A stretch of DNA of 64,000 nucleotides from Rhodoplanes serenus (GTDB taxonomy: Bacteria; Pseudomonadota; Alphaproteobacteria; Rhizobiales; Xanthobacteraceae). Made by a program: the position numbers and the translations under genes. The notes beneath the pieces were generated by a model. The model made no database searches. It was given only the letters and a program-made list of their open reading frames with translations, and was not told the origin of the DNA. Every line of letters begins with the position of its first letter. Within the stretch, counting starts at the first letter, position 1. The stretch lies in contig WNKV01000002.1 in assembly GCA_009720755.1 (NCBI GenBank), positions 124,001-188,000 on the forward strand, read 5' to 3'. This document shows positions 18,497-25,958 of the stretch, in pieces.

Positions 18497-18979
18497 ATGT
18501 CCGATCCCGTGCCGTTCTGGAAGCGCAAGGCGCTCGCCGAGATGACCGCGGCCGAGTGGGAGAGCCTGTGCGACGGCTGCGGTCGCTGCTGCCTCAACAA
18601 GCTCGAGGACGAGGAGACCGGCGCCATCTACCACACCGATGTCGCCTGCCGGCTGCTCGACGACGTCACCTGCCGGTGCCGCGACTATGCGGACCGCCAG
18701 CGCCGGGTCGACAACTGCGATCGCCTCACGCCCGACAACGTGCCGCGGCTGAAGTGGCTGCCGAAGACCTGTGGCTATCGGCTGGTGGCGGAGGGGCGCG
18801 ATCTCTACTGGTGGCACCCGCTGGTGTCGGGTGATCCGGAGACTGTGCATGCGGCCGGGGTCTCGGTGCGCGGCCGCGTCGGCCTGTTCGAGGACTCCAT
18901 GGGAGCCGACGAGCTGGAGGACCGCATCGTCACCTGGCCGACCCGCATCCCGCCGCGCGCCCGCCACCGGGCGGGGTAG
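18497..18979 (+). CDS. YcgN-family (UPF0260) cysteine-cluster protein
   Basis: The 160-residue protein carries the family cysteine pattern [15 protein letters not shown] (about 24-38), then [20 protein letters not shown] and KTCGYRL. The eight-cysteine pattern suggests metal, probably Zn or Fe-S, binding. [18 protein letters not shown] block and a basic tail complete the typical family sequence. The function is not established. The start at 18497 ([11 protein letters not shown]) matches the family start. Confidence 0.93.
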   Translation: MSDPVPFWKRKALAEMTAAEWESLCDGCGRCCLNKLEDEETGAIYHTDVACRLLDDVTCRCRDYADRQRRVDNCDRLTPDNVPRLKWLPKTCGYRLVAEGRDLYWWHPLVSGDPETVHAAGVSVRGRVGLFEDSMGADELEDRIVTWPTRIPPRARHRAG

Positions 18980-19060
18980 GGCGCCGGGCGGGGCGCCGGG
19001 CCGGGCTCCGCCAGGCGGTCGGCCAACGTTTGTGACTTTCATCCTCGTATCGGATTTTAA

Positions 19061-19127
19061 TCCTTGACAGCGTCGCGCTGCCGAGGTACCTTTCAGGCAC
19101 GCTCCCAAATTGCGTCGAGGCCCGGCG
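19061..19127. repeat. Direct repeat copy A flanking the Type IIL RM gene
   Basis: This 67-bp block matches 22414-22481 with only a handful of substitutions and a one-base length difference. It includes a short hairpin (CAGCG-TCG-CGCTG), GGTACC and CAGGCACGCTCCCAAA. The copies bracket the restriction-modification gene in the same orientation. They could be duplicated attachment or insertion ends, or a genome-wide repeat through which the gene was captured. Confidence 0.85.
19064..19092 (+). promoter_or_regulatory. Near-consensus sigma70-type promoter in repeat A
   Basis: TTGACA (19064-19069), a 17-base spacer and TACCTT (19087-19092). Transcription would run rightwards, antisense to the 3' end of the RM gene. 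Confidence 0.5.
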
Positions 19128-19183
19128 AGGCGGCGAGGCCGAAAGGCTCCGGCCAGGATGAGAGATTTGGCCGGACCTGCCCG

Positions 19184-22100
19184 TCAGGCGTCCTCGTCCG
19201 CTTCGATCTCGGGCTCCTCGGCGGGCTTCGGTGCGGCGCCGCCTGCCGCGGCGCGGGCGAGATTGAGCGCGAGCAGCCGCGCCAGGGCGTCCTCCTCGGC
19301 AATGTCGGCCGGCCAGCCATAGGCGGCGGCGACCGCCGCGTTGAGGTCGCGATGGGCATCGGCGAGCCACTGCGGCCGCTCGTTGTAGAGGTTGGTCAGC
19401 GTCCGCTTCTTCAGGATCGCGGCCGCCTGCGTGTCCCGGGGCAGGATGCGGTCCGGATAGCCAGGCACCACCTCAGGCTCGATCCGGACGAGGTCCGGCG
19501 GGTTGAGCCAGGCGTTGCGCAGCTCATCGAGTCGCTTGGCCGCCGCCGCGATAGCTTTCGCCCGCGGGTCGTCGGCATAGTCCTCCGCCGGAATGTTCGG
19601 CGTCAGGCCCTCGGGGAATGGGAAGGTTTCGAACGTGGTGGTCGGGGTGTAGCGGGGATCGTTGCCGACGCCGAGCCAAGTGCACAGTCGAAGCGACCAC
19701 GCCTCGTGGAACCGCGAATGCAGGATGCCGAAGGTGGTGTCGTCATCGCGGGCGATGGCGACAAGTTGATGGTCTGGATGAATACGCGAATCGAGCCAAG
19801 CAAACAGCCTATGCTTCGCAACCGTCGGCGTCACGAGGTAGCGTGAGTGCTTTCCGATCTCCTTCCGCATCTTTGCGCATGGTTCGGCAAAAAGCCACCA
19901 GTAATCGCGGTACCGTTTTCGTCGGACCTGGTCCCGGAGTGGTTTCACGAACTTCAGGACGTGCTCGAAAGGCGTCTCGTACAGGGTGGCCTGATCAAGC
20001 GGCATCATTGAACCGAAATCGACCACCCAAACATCTCTGGGGCGTCGGACGATGTCGAGGGTGTTTACCCAGGGCACCAGGACATCTGAGTTTGGCCTCG
20101 CATTGGGGTTCCACTTGGTCGCGAGCCAGTTTCTGGCCGTCGAGCCTGGGATATCAAACCGTCCTGCTTTGACAGTGCCAACGAATCCGACCGATGAATT
20201 CTCCGAGAGGCGCTCAGCTCTCGTTAGGTCTGCTGAGTTCGATCCGTCGTTCGGGGTGAGATCCGAAAAGATCCGTGGAACGTGCTTGCCGTTCAGTATG
20301 GCCTGCTGGCTATCGTCTTTGCTCGTGAAGCAGATAAGCGACACTCGCACCGATGCGCCGTCGACAACCCACGGCTCGTCCGACCACGCCTCGAAGATGG
20401 TGAGTTCGCGGACGATATCCTCGAGGACGCGGCGGTTCTTTCCACCTCGAATCGAGTTTGTCGCGACCAGTCCAGCGCGGCGTGCTCTTCCGCAGAGGAC
20501 GTGCTCCGCGGCCTTCTTGAACCACCAGCATACCAAATCTGAGAACCGCGAAACGCGATCGTCGTAAATGGTTCGGATTGTTTCGACGTAGTCCTCCCCC
20601 AGTCCCCCGATCAGCTTCTTGGTTCCCAAAAACGGCGGGTTGCCGACGATGAATTCCGCCGCCGGCCATTCGGCCTCGACATAGTGCTCTGGTTCACCTC
20701 TCCCCTGTGGGGTCGCGGCACTTGCCGCGACAGAGAGGTCGGAGCCGGCGCGCAGCGGCGGCTCCGGGTGAGGGGGCGCTGGCGGATCGAGAGGGCGGCT
20801 CCCCCTCACCCCGACCGCTTCGCGGTCCGACCTCTCCCCTGTGGGGAGAGGTGAAGAGGGCGCCGCGTCCGGGGTCGACGGCGGAGCGGGGACCGCCGCC
20901 GGTGCGACCTTGGTGATCAGCGCGTCGCGGCATTCGATGGCGTCGAGGGTGCGCAGGATCGGCTCCGGCCGCGCGTAGATGCCATTGCGGATGCCCCACT
21001 GGATGTCGCCGATCCAGATGGTCGTGCGGGCGAGCTCGGCAGCGAGCGGGTTGATCTCGATGCCGCGGACGATCTCGGGGCCGACGGCGGGCGCCCGCGG
21101 CGCCAGGCCGAGTGCTTCGCATTCCAGATTGGCGCGCAGCTCGAGGTCCTTCACGGCCTGCAAGGCGAGATACAGGAAGTTGCCGGAGCCGCAGGCGGGA
21201 TCGAGGACCGTCACCGCCCGCAGCCGTTCGAGATAGCGCGAGCGCACCTCCTCGGCGGCCTCCACGGGGCTCATGGCGCGGCCCGTCCTGGCGCGCTTGG
21301 GCGGCTTCTGTTGTCGCGTCAACAGCGCCTCGATCTCGGTGCGCGCCGCGTCCCACTCCGCCGTCAGCGGCCGCACGATCACCGGCTCGACGATCATCAT
21401 GATCTTCTCGGCGTCGGTGTAGTGGGCGCCGATCTGGCCGCGCTTCTCAGGATCGAGGAAGCGCTCGAACAGGGTGCCGAAGATGGTCGGGTCGATCTGG
21501 CTCCAGTCGAGGCCGGCGGCCGCCACCAGCAGGCCGCAGTCGCCCGCGTCGAGGGGCAGGGCGCGGCGTCCGTCGAACAGGCCGCCGTTGAAATGGGCGA
21601 TGTCGGTGAGGTCGTACTCGCCGCCCTTTTCCATCGCGGCAAAGAGCCCGTCGAAATAGCGCTTGGCGTTCTCCGGCTTCTGCCCCGCGCGCTCGAGCAG
21701 CTTCGGGAAGAACCCGTTCGGCAGCAACTTCACGCTGTGGGCGAAGAAGCAGAAGACGAGCTGGTTGACGAAGTGGGCGACCTCCTCCGGGGTGCCGCGG
21801 CCTTGCAGGCGCAGCGCGATGGTGGAGAACTTGTCGGCCGCTTCCTTGGTGACGGCGGCGCGCGTGCGGGTCGGCCGCAGCTTATGCGGCTCGAAGAAGA
21901 CGGCCCGCAGGATCTCCAGCGTCCTCGGCTCGGTAAGGTCGTCGAGGGAGAACTCGTAGGTCTTGGGGACCGCATTGGTCCACGCGGTACGGACCAGGAA
22001 GCGGTCGGTGTCGCACGCCACCTGGAGGGGCGGATTCTCCAGCGCCGCCGCGTAGCGGACCAGCTGTGCCATCGCGTCGTCGAGGTTGCGCTTCTTCTTC

Positions 22101-22327
22101 TTGTACTCCCAGGCGAAGAAGCCCCTTTTCCAGACATCGGCGAAGCCGTCACCCCCGCCCGTCTTGGTGACCCCCTTCTCGAACGCGAACCACTCTCCGG
22201 TAGGGTCTGCCGAGATCGGGTCGTCGTGGCCCACGAGCGCGCATAGATCGAGGAAGTGGGGCTGGGCCGCGGCTCGCTCGGTGAGGGCGACCGACTTCCA
22301 CTTGGTGATGAACTGCTGCGGTGTCAT
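19184..22327 (-). CDS. Type IIL (MmeI-like) fused restriction endonuclease-methyltransferase
   Basis: The 1047-residue protein combines cleavage, N6-adenine methylation and target recognition. The N-terminal PD-(D/E)xK nuclease block (Asp60/Asp64 and EYKKKK, with Glu74 and Lys76) is followed by a helical linker. The gamma-class methyltransferase has motif I DPACGSGNFLYL (about 375) and motif IV NPPFLG (about 563). A target-recognition domain and a C-terminal helical part with FETFPFPEGLTP follow. Such single-chain enzymes serve as anti-phage defence. Between the motifs, residues about 492-544 are encoded by a REP-like element, an insertion absent from a typical member. Codon use in 19.8-20.6 kb is visibly less GC-rich than the neighbours, suggesting transfer. 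The gene has flanking direct repeats. Confidence 0.93.
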   Translation of the reverse strand: MTPQQFITKWKSVALTERAAAQPHFLDLCALVGHDDPISADPTGEWFAFEKGVTKTGGGDGFADVWKRGFFAWEYKKKKRNLDDAMAQLVRYAAALENPPLQVACDTDRFLVRTAWTNAVPKTYEFSLDDLTEPRTLEILRAVFFEPHKLRPTRTRAAVTKEAADKFSTIALRLQGRGTPEEVAHFVNQLVFCFFAHSVKLLPNGFFPKLLERAGQKPENAKRYFDGLFAAMEKGGEYDLTDIAHFNGGLFDGRRALPLDAGDCGLLVAAAGLDWSQIDPTIFGTLFERFLDPEKRGQIGAHYTDAEKIMMIVEPVIVRPLTAEWDAARTEIEALLTRQQKPPKRARTGRAMSPVEAAEEVRSRYLERLRAVTVLDPACGSGNFLYLALQAVKDLELRANLECEALGLAPRAPAVGPEIVRGIEINPLAAELARTTIWIGDIQWGIRNGIYARPEPILRTLDAIECRDALITKVAPAAVPAPPSTPDAAPSSPLPTGERSDREAVGVRGSRPLDPPAPPHPEPPLRAGSDLSVAASAATPQGRGEPEHYVEAEWPAAEFIVGNPPFLGTKKLIGGLGEDYVETIRTIYDDRVSRFSDLVCWWFKKAAEHVLCGRARRAGLVATNSIRGGKNRRVLEDIVRELTIFEAWSDEPWVVDGASVRVSLICFTSKDDSQQAILNGKHVPRIFSDLTPNDGSNSADLTRAERLSENSSVGFVGTVKAGRFDIPGSTARNWLATKWNPNARPNSDVLVPWVNTLDIVRRPRDVWVVDFGSMMPLDQATLYETPFEHVLKFVKPLRDQVRRKRYRDYWWLFAEPCAKMRKEIGKHSRYLVTPTVAKHRLFAWLDSRIHPDHQLVAIARDDDTTFGILHSRFHEAWSLRLCTWLGVGNDPRYTPTTTFETFPFPEGLTPNIPAEDYADDPRAKAIAAAAKRLDELRNAWLNPPDLVRIEPEVVPGYPDRILPRDTQAAAILKKRTLTNLYNERPQWLADAHRDLNAAVAAAYGWPADIAEEDALARLLALNLARAAAGGAAPKPAEEPEIEADEDA
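20697..20852. repeat. REP-like palindrome pair inside the RM coding sequence
   Basis: At 20830-20852 ACCTCTCCCC and GGGGAGAGGT form a perfect stem around TGT. At 20697-20740 a variant has outer arms ACCTCTC / GAGAGGT and an inner hairpin CGCGGC-ACTT-GCCGCG. Between them lie CCCTCACCCCGACC and GGGTGAGGGGGCGC segments typical of the intergenic copies elsewhere. The reading frame of the RM enzyme passes through all of it without a stop. Confidence 0.85.
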
Positions 22328-22413
22328 GGCTCCGACCTATCAAGGATTCGCCATGAGCGGAATCTCGGAAGAGGCAGGCCTCTGACGACGAAGATCCTTT
22401 TATAAGAATATAT

Positions 22414-22481
22414 TCCTTGACAGCGTCGTGCTGCCGAGGTACCTTTCAGGCACGCTCCCAAAACTGCGTCGACGCCCGGCG
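22414..22481. repeat. Direct repeat copy B flanking the Type IIL RM gene
   Basis: Matches copy A at 19061-19127. In the hairpin CAGCG-TCG-TGCTG one base differs from copy A, which leaves a G-U pair if the plus strand is transcribed. Confidence 0.85.
22417..22445 (+). promoter_or_regulatory. Near-consensus sigma70-type promoter in repeat B
   Basis: TTGACA (22417-22422), 17-base spacer, TACCTT (22440-22445). It points toward the small membrane-protein gene at 22714 and the portal gene at 22951, so it could drive the GTA head block. Confidence 0.5.
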
Positions 22482-22484
22482 TCA

Positions 22485-22573
22485 CCTCTCCCCGCCGGGC
22501 GGGGAGAGGGGGCACCCGTGCCCCCGCTTCCGGGATGGCACCCGGCGTCACCTCCCCGCCAGCGGGGCGGGGG
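22485..22573. repeat. REP-like palindrome pair
   Basis: CCTCTCCCCGC / GCGGGGAGAGG at 22485-22509 and a second element CCTCCCCGCC / GGCGGGG at 22551-22570, with a GGGGGCA / TGCCCCC hairpin between them. The promoter in repeat B would transcribe through these, so they may act as attenuator or terminator. Confidence 0.75.
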
Positions 22574-22713
22574 AAGCACCGGCGCCGGCTCCCCGGCCGG
22601 AACACCGATCGCGCATGCCGCGTTGGTCGGCAGGCAGGTCCCGGCCGCGGCAGCCGTGCACCGCCTCCGTGCCGCTGCGGAGCCGGGACCCGGACAGGGA
22701 GAGCGACGGCGCA

Positions 22714-22869
22714 ATGGCAGCACCGCACGACGACACCGTGATCGAGAAGCCGGCCACCGAGGCGCGGCAGGGCACCACCGGGCACAATGTCCGCTGGGTG
22801 CTGGCCACCAGCCTGGCCGCCGCCGTCGTCCTGATGGCCTTCGTCTGGTTCCTGTTCTTCTCGGCCTGA
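22714..22869 (+). CDS. Small single-helix membrane protein
   Basis: A 51-residue product with a hydrophilic N-terminus (HDDTVIEKPATEARQ) and one transmembrane helix (about 29-50, WVLATSLAAAVVLMAFVWFLFF). A GGGAG sequence lies somewhat far upstream (about 14 bases). It lies 82 bases before the portal gene on the same strand. I know no family; it could be host or GTA associated. Confidence 0.55.
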   Translation: MAAPHDDTVIEKPATEARQGTTGHNVRWVLATSLAAAVVLMAFVWFLFFSA

Positions 22870-22950
22870 GGCGACGGCGCGGCGCGGGGCATCCGCGAGC
22901 GAACCGCCGGGCCGCACCCGACGTCTTCGCATCCACCGGAAACCACCGCC

Positions 22951-24174
22951 ATGCTGAACCTCACGCGCCCGTGGCGCGCGCTGCGGCGCGCTCCGCCGTC
23001 CACCGCGTCTGCCTCTGCCACACCCGGGACGCCTCCCATCCATCACAAGGCGTCGCGGACGGCGCGGCTGATCCAGCTCGACAGCGGCGGCATGGCACGG
23101 TGGACGCCGCGCGACTACGCGGCGCTCGCCCGCGAGGGCTTCGTCGCCAACGCGGTCGCCCACCGGGCCGTCAAGCTGGTCGCCGAGAACATCGCGGCGC
23201 TGACCTTCCTGGCGAGTGCCGGCGGCACGCCGCTCGACCACCATCCGCTGCTCGATCTGCTGGCTCGCCCCAACCCGCGCCAGGACGGCGCCGCGCTGCT
23301 GGAGGCGCTGGTCGCGCATCTGCTGATCAGCGGCAACGGCTATGTCGAGGCGGTCGGCCTCGATGGCCGGGTGCGCGAGCTGCATGTGCTGCGGCCCGAT
23401 CGCATGCGGGTGGTGCCGGGGCCGGACGGCTGGGCGGCCGCCTACGACTACACGGTCGCCGGCCGCACGGTGCGCTACGCCCAGCAGGGCACGCCGCCGC
23501 CGATCCTGCATGTCGCGCTGTTCCATCCGCTCGACGATCATTACGGCCTCGGCGCCATCGAGGCGGCGGCGGTCGCCATCGACATTCACAACGCCGCGGC
23601 GCGCTGGAACAAGGCGCTGCTCGACAATGCGGCGCGGCCCTCCGGCGCGCTGGTCTACGCGGCGCCCGACGGCGCCGTGCTGGCCGAGGACCAGTACGAG
23701 CGGCTGAAGAGCGAGCTGGAGGCGAGCTACCAGGGCGCCGCCAATGCGGGCCGGCCGCTGCTGCTGGAAGGCGGGCTCGACTGGAAGGCGATGTCGCTCA
23801 CCCCCAAGGACATGGACTTCCTGGAGGCGAAGAACGGCGCGGCGCGCGAGATCGCGCTCGCTTTCGGGGTGCCGCCGATGCTGCTCGGCATCCCGGGCGA
23901 CAACACCTATGCGAATTTCCAGGAGGCCAACCGGGCGTTCTGGCGCCACACCGTGCTGCCGCTGGCGACGCGCCTTTGCGGCGCGCTCGCCCACTGGCTG
24001 GCGCCGGCCTTCGGGGACGACGTGCGGCTGGAGGTCGACACCGACCGGGTCGATGCGCTCGCCGCCGACCGCGACGCGCTGTGGGAGCGCGTCACCGCGG
24101 CGCCCTTCCTGACCGTCAACGAGAAGCGCGCCATGATCGGCTTCGGTCCGGTCGACGACGGCGACCGCCTGTGA
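22951..24174 (+). CDS. GTA/HK97-type portal protein (g3-like)
   Basis: The 407-residue protein has the HK97-family portal pattern: an N-terminal arm, FVANAVAHRAVKLVAENIAAL, HPLLDLLARPNPRQDGAALLEAL, HLLISGNGYVEAV and ELHVLRPDRM. It continues with HVALFHPLDDHYGLGAIEAAAVAI, EIALAFGVPPMLLGIPGDNTYANFQEANRAFWRHTVLPLA and EKRAMIGFGP. It forms the dodecameric vertex through which DNA enters the head. The 407-residue length and the lack of a phage-like lysogeny module nearby fit GTA. It is followed within 30 bases by two short genes. It heads GTA block 1, but the terminase genes that normally precede it lie 8 kb downstream. Confidence 0.95.
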   Translation: MLNLTRPWRALRRAPPSTASASATPGTPPIHHKASRTARLIQLDSGGMARWTPRDYAALAREGFVANAVAHRAVKLVAENIAALTFLASAGGTPLDHHPLLDLLARPNPRQDGAALLEALVAHLLISGNGYVEAVGLDGRVRELHVLRPDRMRVVPGPDGWAAAYDYTVAGRTVRYAQQGTPPPILHVALFHPLDDHYGLGAIEAAAVAIDIHNAAARWNKALLDNAARPSGALVYAAPDGAVLAEDQYERLKSELEASYQGAANAGRPLLLEGGLDWKAMSLTPKDMDFLEAKNGAAREIALAFGVPPMLLGIPGDNTYANFQEANRAFWRHTVLPLATRLCGALAHWLAPAFGDDVRLEVDTDRVDALAADRDALWERVTAAPFLTVNEKRAMIGFGPVDDGDRL

Positions 24175-24202
24175 GGCGGTGCGCGCTGCCAAGGAGCCCG
24201 CC

Positions 24203-24391
24203 ATGACCGAGCTGGTCGCCACCGTGGTCGAGCGCGGCGACCTCGCGCATCTCGCGCTGTTCCTGTGGGCGTCCTCGTCGAGCGCGCTCGCCGCCTATGC
24301 GCTGCGCGAGCTGGCGGCGGCGGCGCGCCGCTTCGACGGCTTCGTCCACGCCGTCGCCCACCTCAACGACCGCCTGCGGAGACGATCCTGA
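24203..24391 (+). CDS. Small GTA-associated membrane protein (g3.5 position)
   Basis: A 62-residue product with a central hydrophobic helix (about 16-40, LAHLALFLWASSSSALAAYAL) and a basic C-terminal end. The ATG at 24203 follows AAGGAG at about 24190-24196. It occupies the position of the short gene between portal and protease in GTA clusters. The stop overlaps the next start (TGATG), so the two are translationally coupled. The function is unknown. Confidence 0.7.
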   Translation: MTELVATVVERGDLAHLALFLWASSSSALAAYALRELAAAARRFDGFVHAVAHLNDRLRRRS

Positions 24392-24564
24392 TGGATACGC
24401 TGCATGCCGTGCTGCGCAGCCTGCGCGGCGAGACCAAGTCGCGGCCCGATCCGGTCGCGGTGTTCCGCGAGTTCGTCGATCATCTCGACCGCTTGGGTCG
24501 TCGCGAGCGCCAGGGGCCGCCGGCCCGCCGCGCCAGGCCGCGCCCGCGCCGCCGCGCCAAGTAG
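24391..24564 (+). CDS. Small arginine-rich protein coupled to the g3.5-like gene
   Basis: A 57-residue product whose ATG shares its A with the TGA of the preceding gene. It has an amphipathic N-terminal half (MDTLHAVLRSLRGETKS, VAVFREFVDHLDRLGRRER) and a very basic tail. It could bind nucleic acid or the prohead interior, but no family is recognised. Confidence 0.6.
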   Translation: MDTLHAVLRSLRGETKSRPDPVAVFREFVDHLDRLGRRERQGPPARRARPRPRRRAK

Positions 24565-24597
24565 TGCCGCGCCAAGTAACGCCGCGGCGCGACCGGC

Positions 24598-25209
24598 TCA
24601 GGCGCTGAGCGCCTGATCGAGGCCGCCGACGGTGACGCCGAGGTCGTTCACCAGCCCGGTGGCGAGCGAGTAGACCCAGCCGTGCACCCACAGCGGCTGG
24701 CCCCGCGCCCATGCCTCCTGGACGAAGATGTCGGAGGCGACGTTGCGCACCTGACGGATGACGTTCAGCTCGCACAGCCGGTCGAGGCGGGTGCGCTCGT
24801 CGGCGATGGCGGTCAGCTCGGTGTGGTGGTCGTGCCAGACCTCTCGGATCGGATGCAGCCAGTGATCGACGAGGCCGCGGCGGATACCGTCCACCGCGGC
24901 CCTGACGCCGCCGCAGCCGTAATGACCCACCACCATGATGTGCTTCACCTTCAGCACGTCGACGGCGAACTGGAGCACCGAGAGGTAGTTCGCGTCCTGC
25001 GGCGGCGCCAGGTTGGCGACGTTGCGGTGGACGAACAGCTCGCCGGGATCGAGATCGACGATCTCGTTGGCCGGAACGCGGCTGTCCGAGCAGCCGATCC
25101 ACAGGTACTCGGGCGCCTGCTGGCGCTCGAGCCGCCGGAAGAAGTCCGGGTCCTGCTCGACCATGCGCTGCGCCCAGGCGCGGTTGTTGGCCTTCAGATG
25201 TCTCAGCAT
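24598..25209 (-). CDS. can: Beta-carbonic anhydrase
   Basis: The 203-residue enzyme interconverts CO2 and bicarbonate in the cytoplasm. The zinc ligands are Cys40, His96 and Cys99, with the Asp42-Arg44 dyad (WIGCSDSRVPANEI, VVGHYGCGGVRAAV). The Val-x-His-Arg-Asn block LFVHRNVANLAPP is present. The ATG at 25209 follows GGGAG. The gene is inserted on the opposite strand between the GTA small genes and the prohead protease and is intact, so it is a functional cellular gene lodged inside a virion operon. The last codons form a perfect palindrome (24598-24616). Confidence 0.95.
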   Translation of the reverse strand: MLRHLKANNRAWAQRMVEQDPDFFRRLERQQAPEYLWIGCSDSRVPANEIVDLDPGELFVHRNVANLAPPQDANYLSVLQFAVDVLKVKHIMVVGHYGCGGVRAAVDGIRRGLVDHWLHPIREVWHDHHTELTAIADERTRLDRLCELNVIRQVRNVASDIFVQEAWARGQPLWVHGWVYSLATGLVNDLGVTVGGLDQALSA

Positions 25210-25389
25210 GACGCGGCTCCCGGCGCGGGGCAGGGCGGGGTGGTTCGTCGTTCGAGACGCCTCGCCCACGGGGCGTTGTAGCGCCTCTGCGCGTCCCCCG
25301 AAAGGCCCGTCCGCCGATCGACGGCCGTTTCGCGATCCGACTTTCGTCCCACGTTCGTCCGCCCTCACATAGGTTCCGACGGAGCCGCC

Positions 25390-25884
25390 ATGCTCGCGCC
25401 CGCGCTCTCGCCCCGTGCCGTCACCACCATCGACGCCGACGGCGTCGTCGAAGGCTATGCGTCGCTGTTCGGCGAGGTCGACCAGGCGCGCGACATGGTG
25501 ATGCCGGGCGCCTTCGCGCAGACGCTGCGCACCCGCGGGCTGCGCCGCATCCCGATGCTGTTCCAGCACGATCCGGCCGAGCCGATCGGCATCTGGCTGG
25601 AGCTGGTCGAGGACTTTCGTGGCCTCAAGGCACGCGGGCGGCTGATCCCCGACGTGGCGCGGGCCCGCGAGGTGCTGGCGCTGGTCAGGGCCGGCGCCGT
25701 CGACGGGCTGTCGATCGGGTTTCGCACCGTGAGAGGCCGGATCGATCCGCGCACCCGCATCCGCAAGCTCGACGCCGTCGACCTGTGGGAGATCTCCATC
25801 GTCACCTTTCCGCTGCTCGCCGGCGCGCGGGTGCGCGCCGTGCCGCCGGCGCCGGCCGTGCGCGGCTCTCACCGAGCGTCCTGA
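25390..25884 (+). CDS. GTA/HK97-type prohead protease (g4-like)
   Basis: A 164-residue U35/HK97-family serine protease that trims capsid protein during maturation. The catalytic triad is visible: His60 (MLFQHDPAEPIG), Ser108 (GAVDGLSIGFRT) and Glu134 region (LWEISIVTFP). GYASLFGEVDQARDMVMPGAF is the classic N-terminal segment. It is followed 74 bases later by the capsid gene, as in all HK97-type clusters. Confidence 0.95.
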   Translation: MLAPALSPRAVTTIDADGVVEGYASLFGEVDQARDMVMPGAFAQTLRTRGLRRIPMLFQHDPAEPIGIWLELVEDFRGLKARGRLIPDVARAREVLALVRAGAVDGLSIGFRTVRGRIDPRTRIRKLDAVDLWEISIVTFPLLAGARVRAVPPAPAVRGSHRAS

Positions 25885-25958
25885 TCACGTCCACACCGGC
25901 ACCGCGATGACGCGGCACCGCGCCGGCATGCATTCATCCCCACCAGCCAGGAGACACC

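Larger units (their letters stand above)
22328..22713. other. Repeat-filled intergenic region before the GTA head genes
   Basis: The stretch contains an AT-rich patch (22395-22413), direct repeat copy B with its promoter-like motif, and REP-like palindromes (22485-22573). I see no coding sequence until the ATG at 22714. Confidence 0.7.

Noticed and set aside
19061-22481. Insertion sequence or composite transposon around the RM gene
   Set aside because: The flanking repeats are direct, there is no transposase and no terminal inverted repeat, so only a repeat-flanked cassette is claimed.
24598-24616. Perfect palindrome at the end of the carbonic anhydrase gene as a terminator
   Set aside because: It lies inside the coding sequence including the stop codon, is short, and has no T tract; probably chance.
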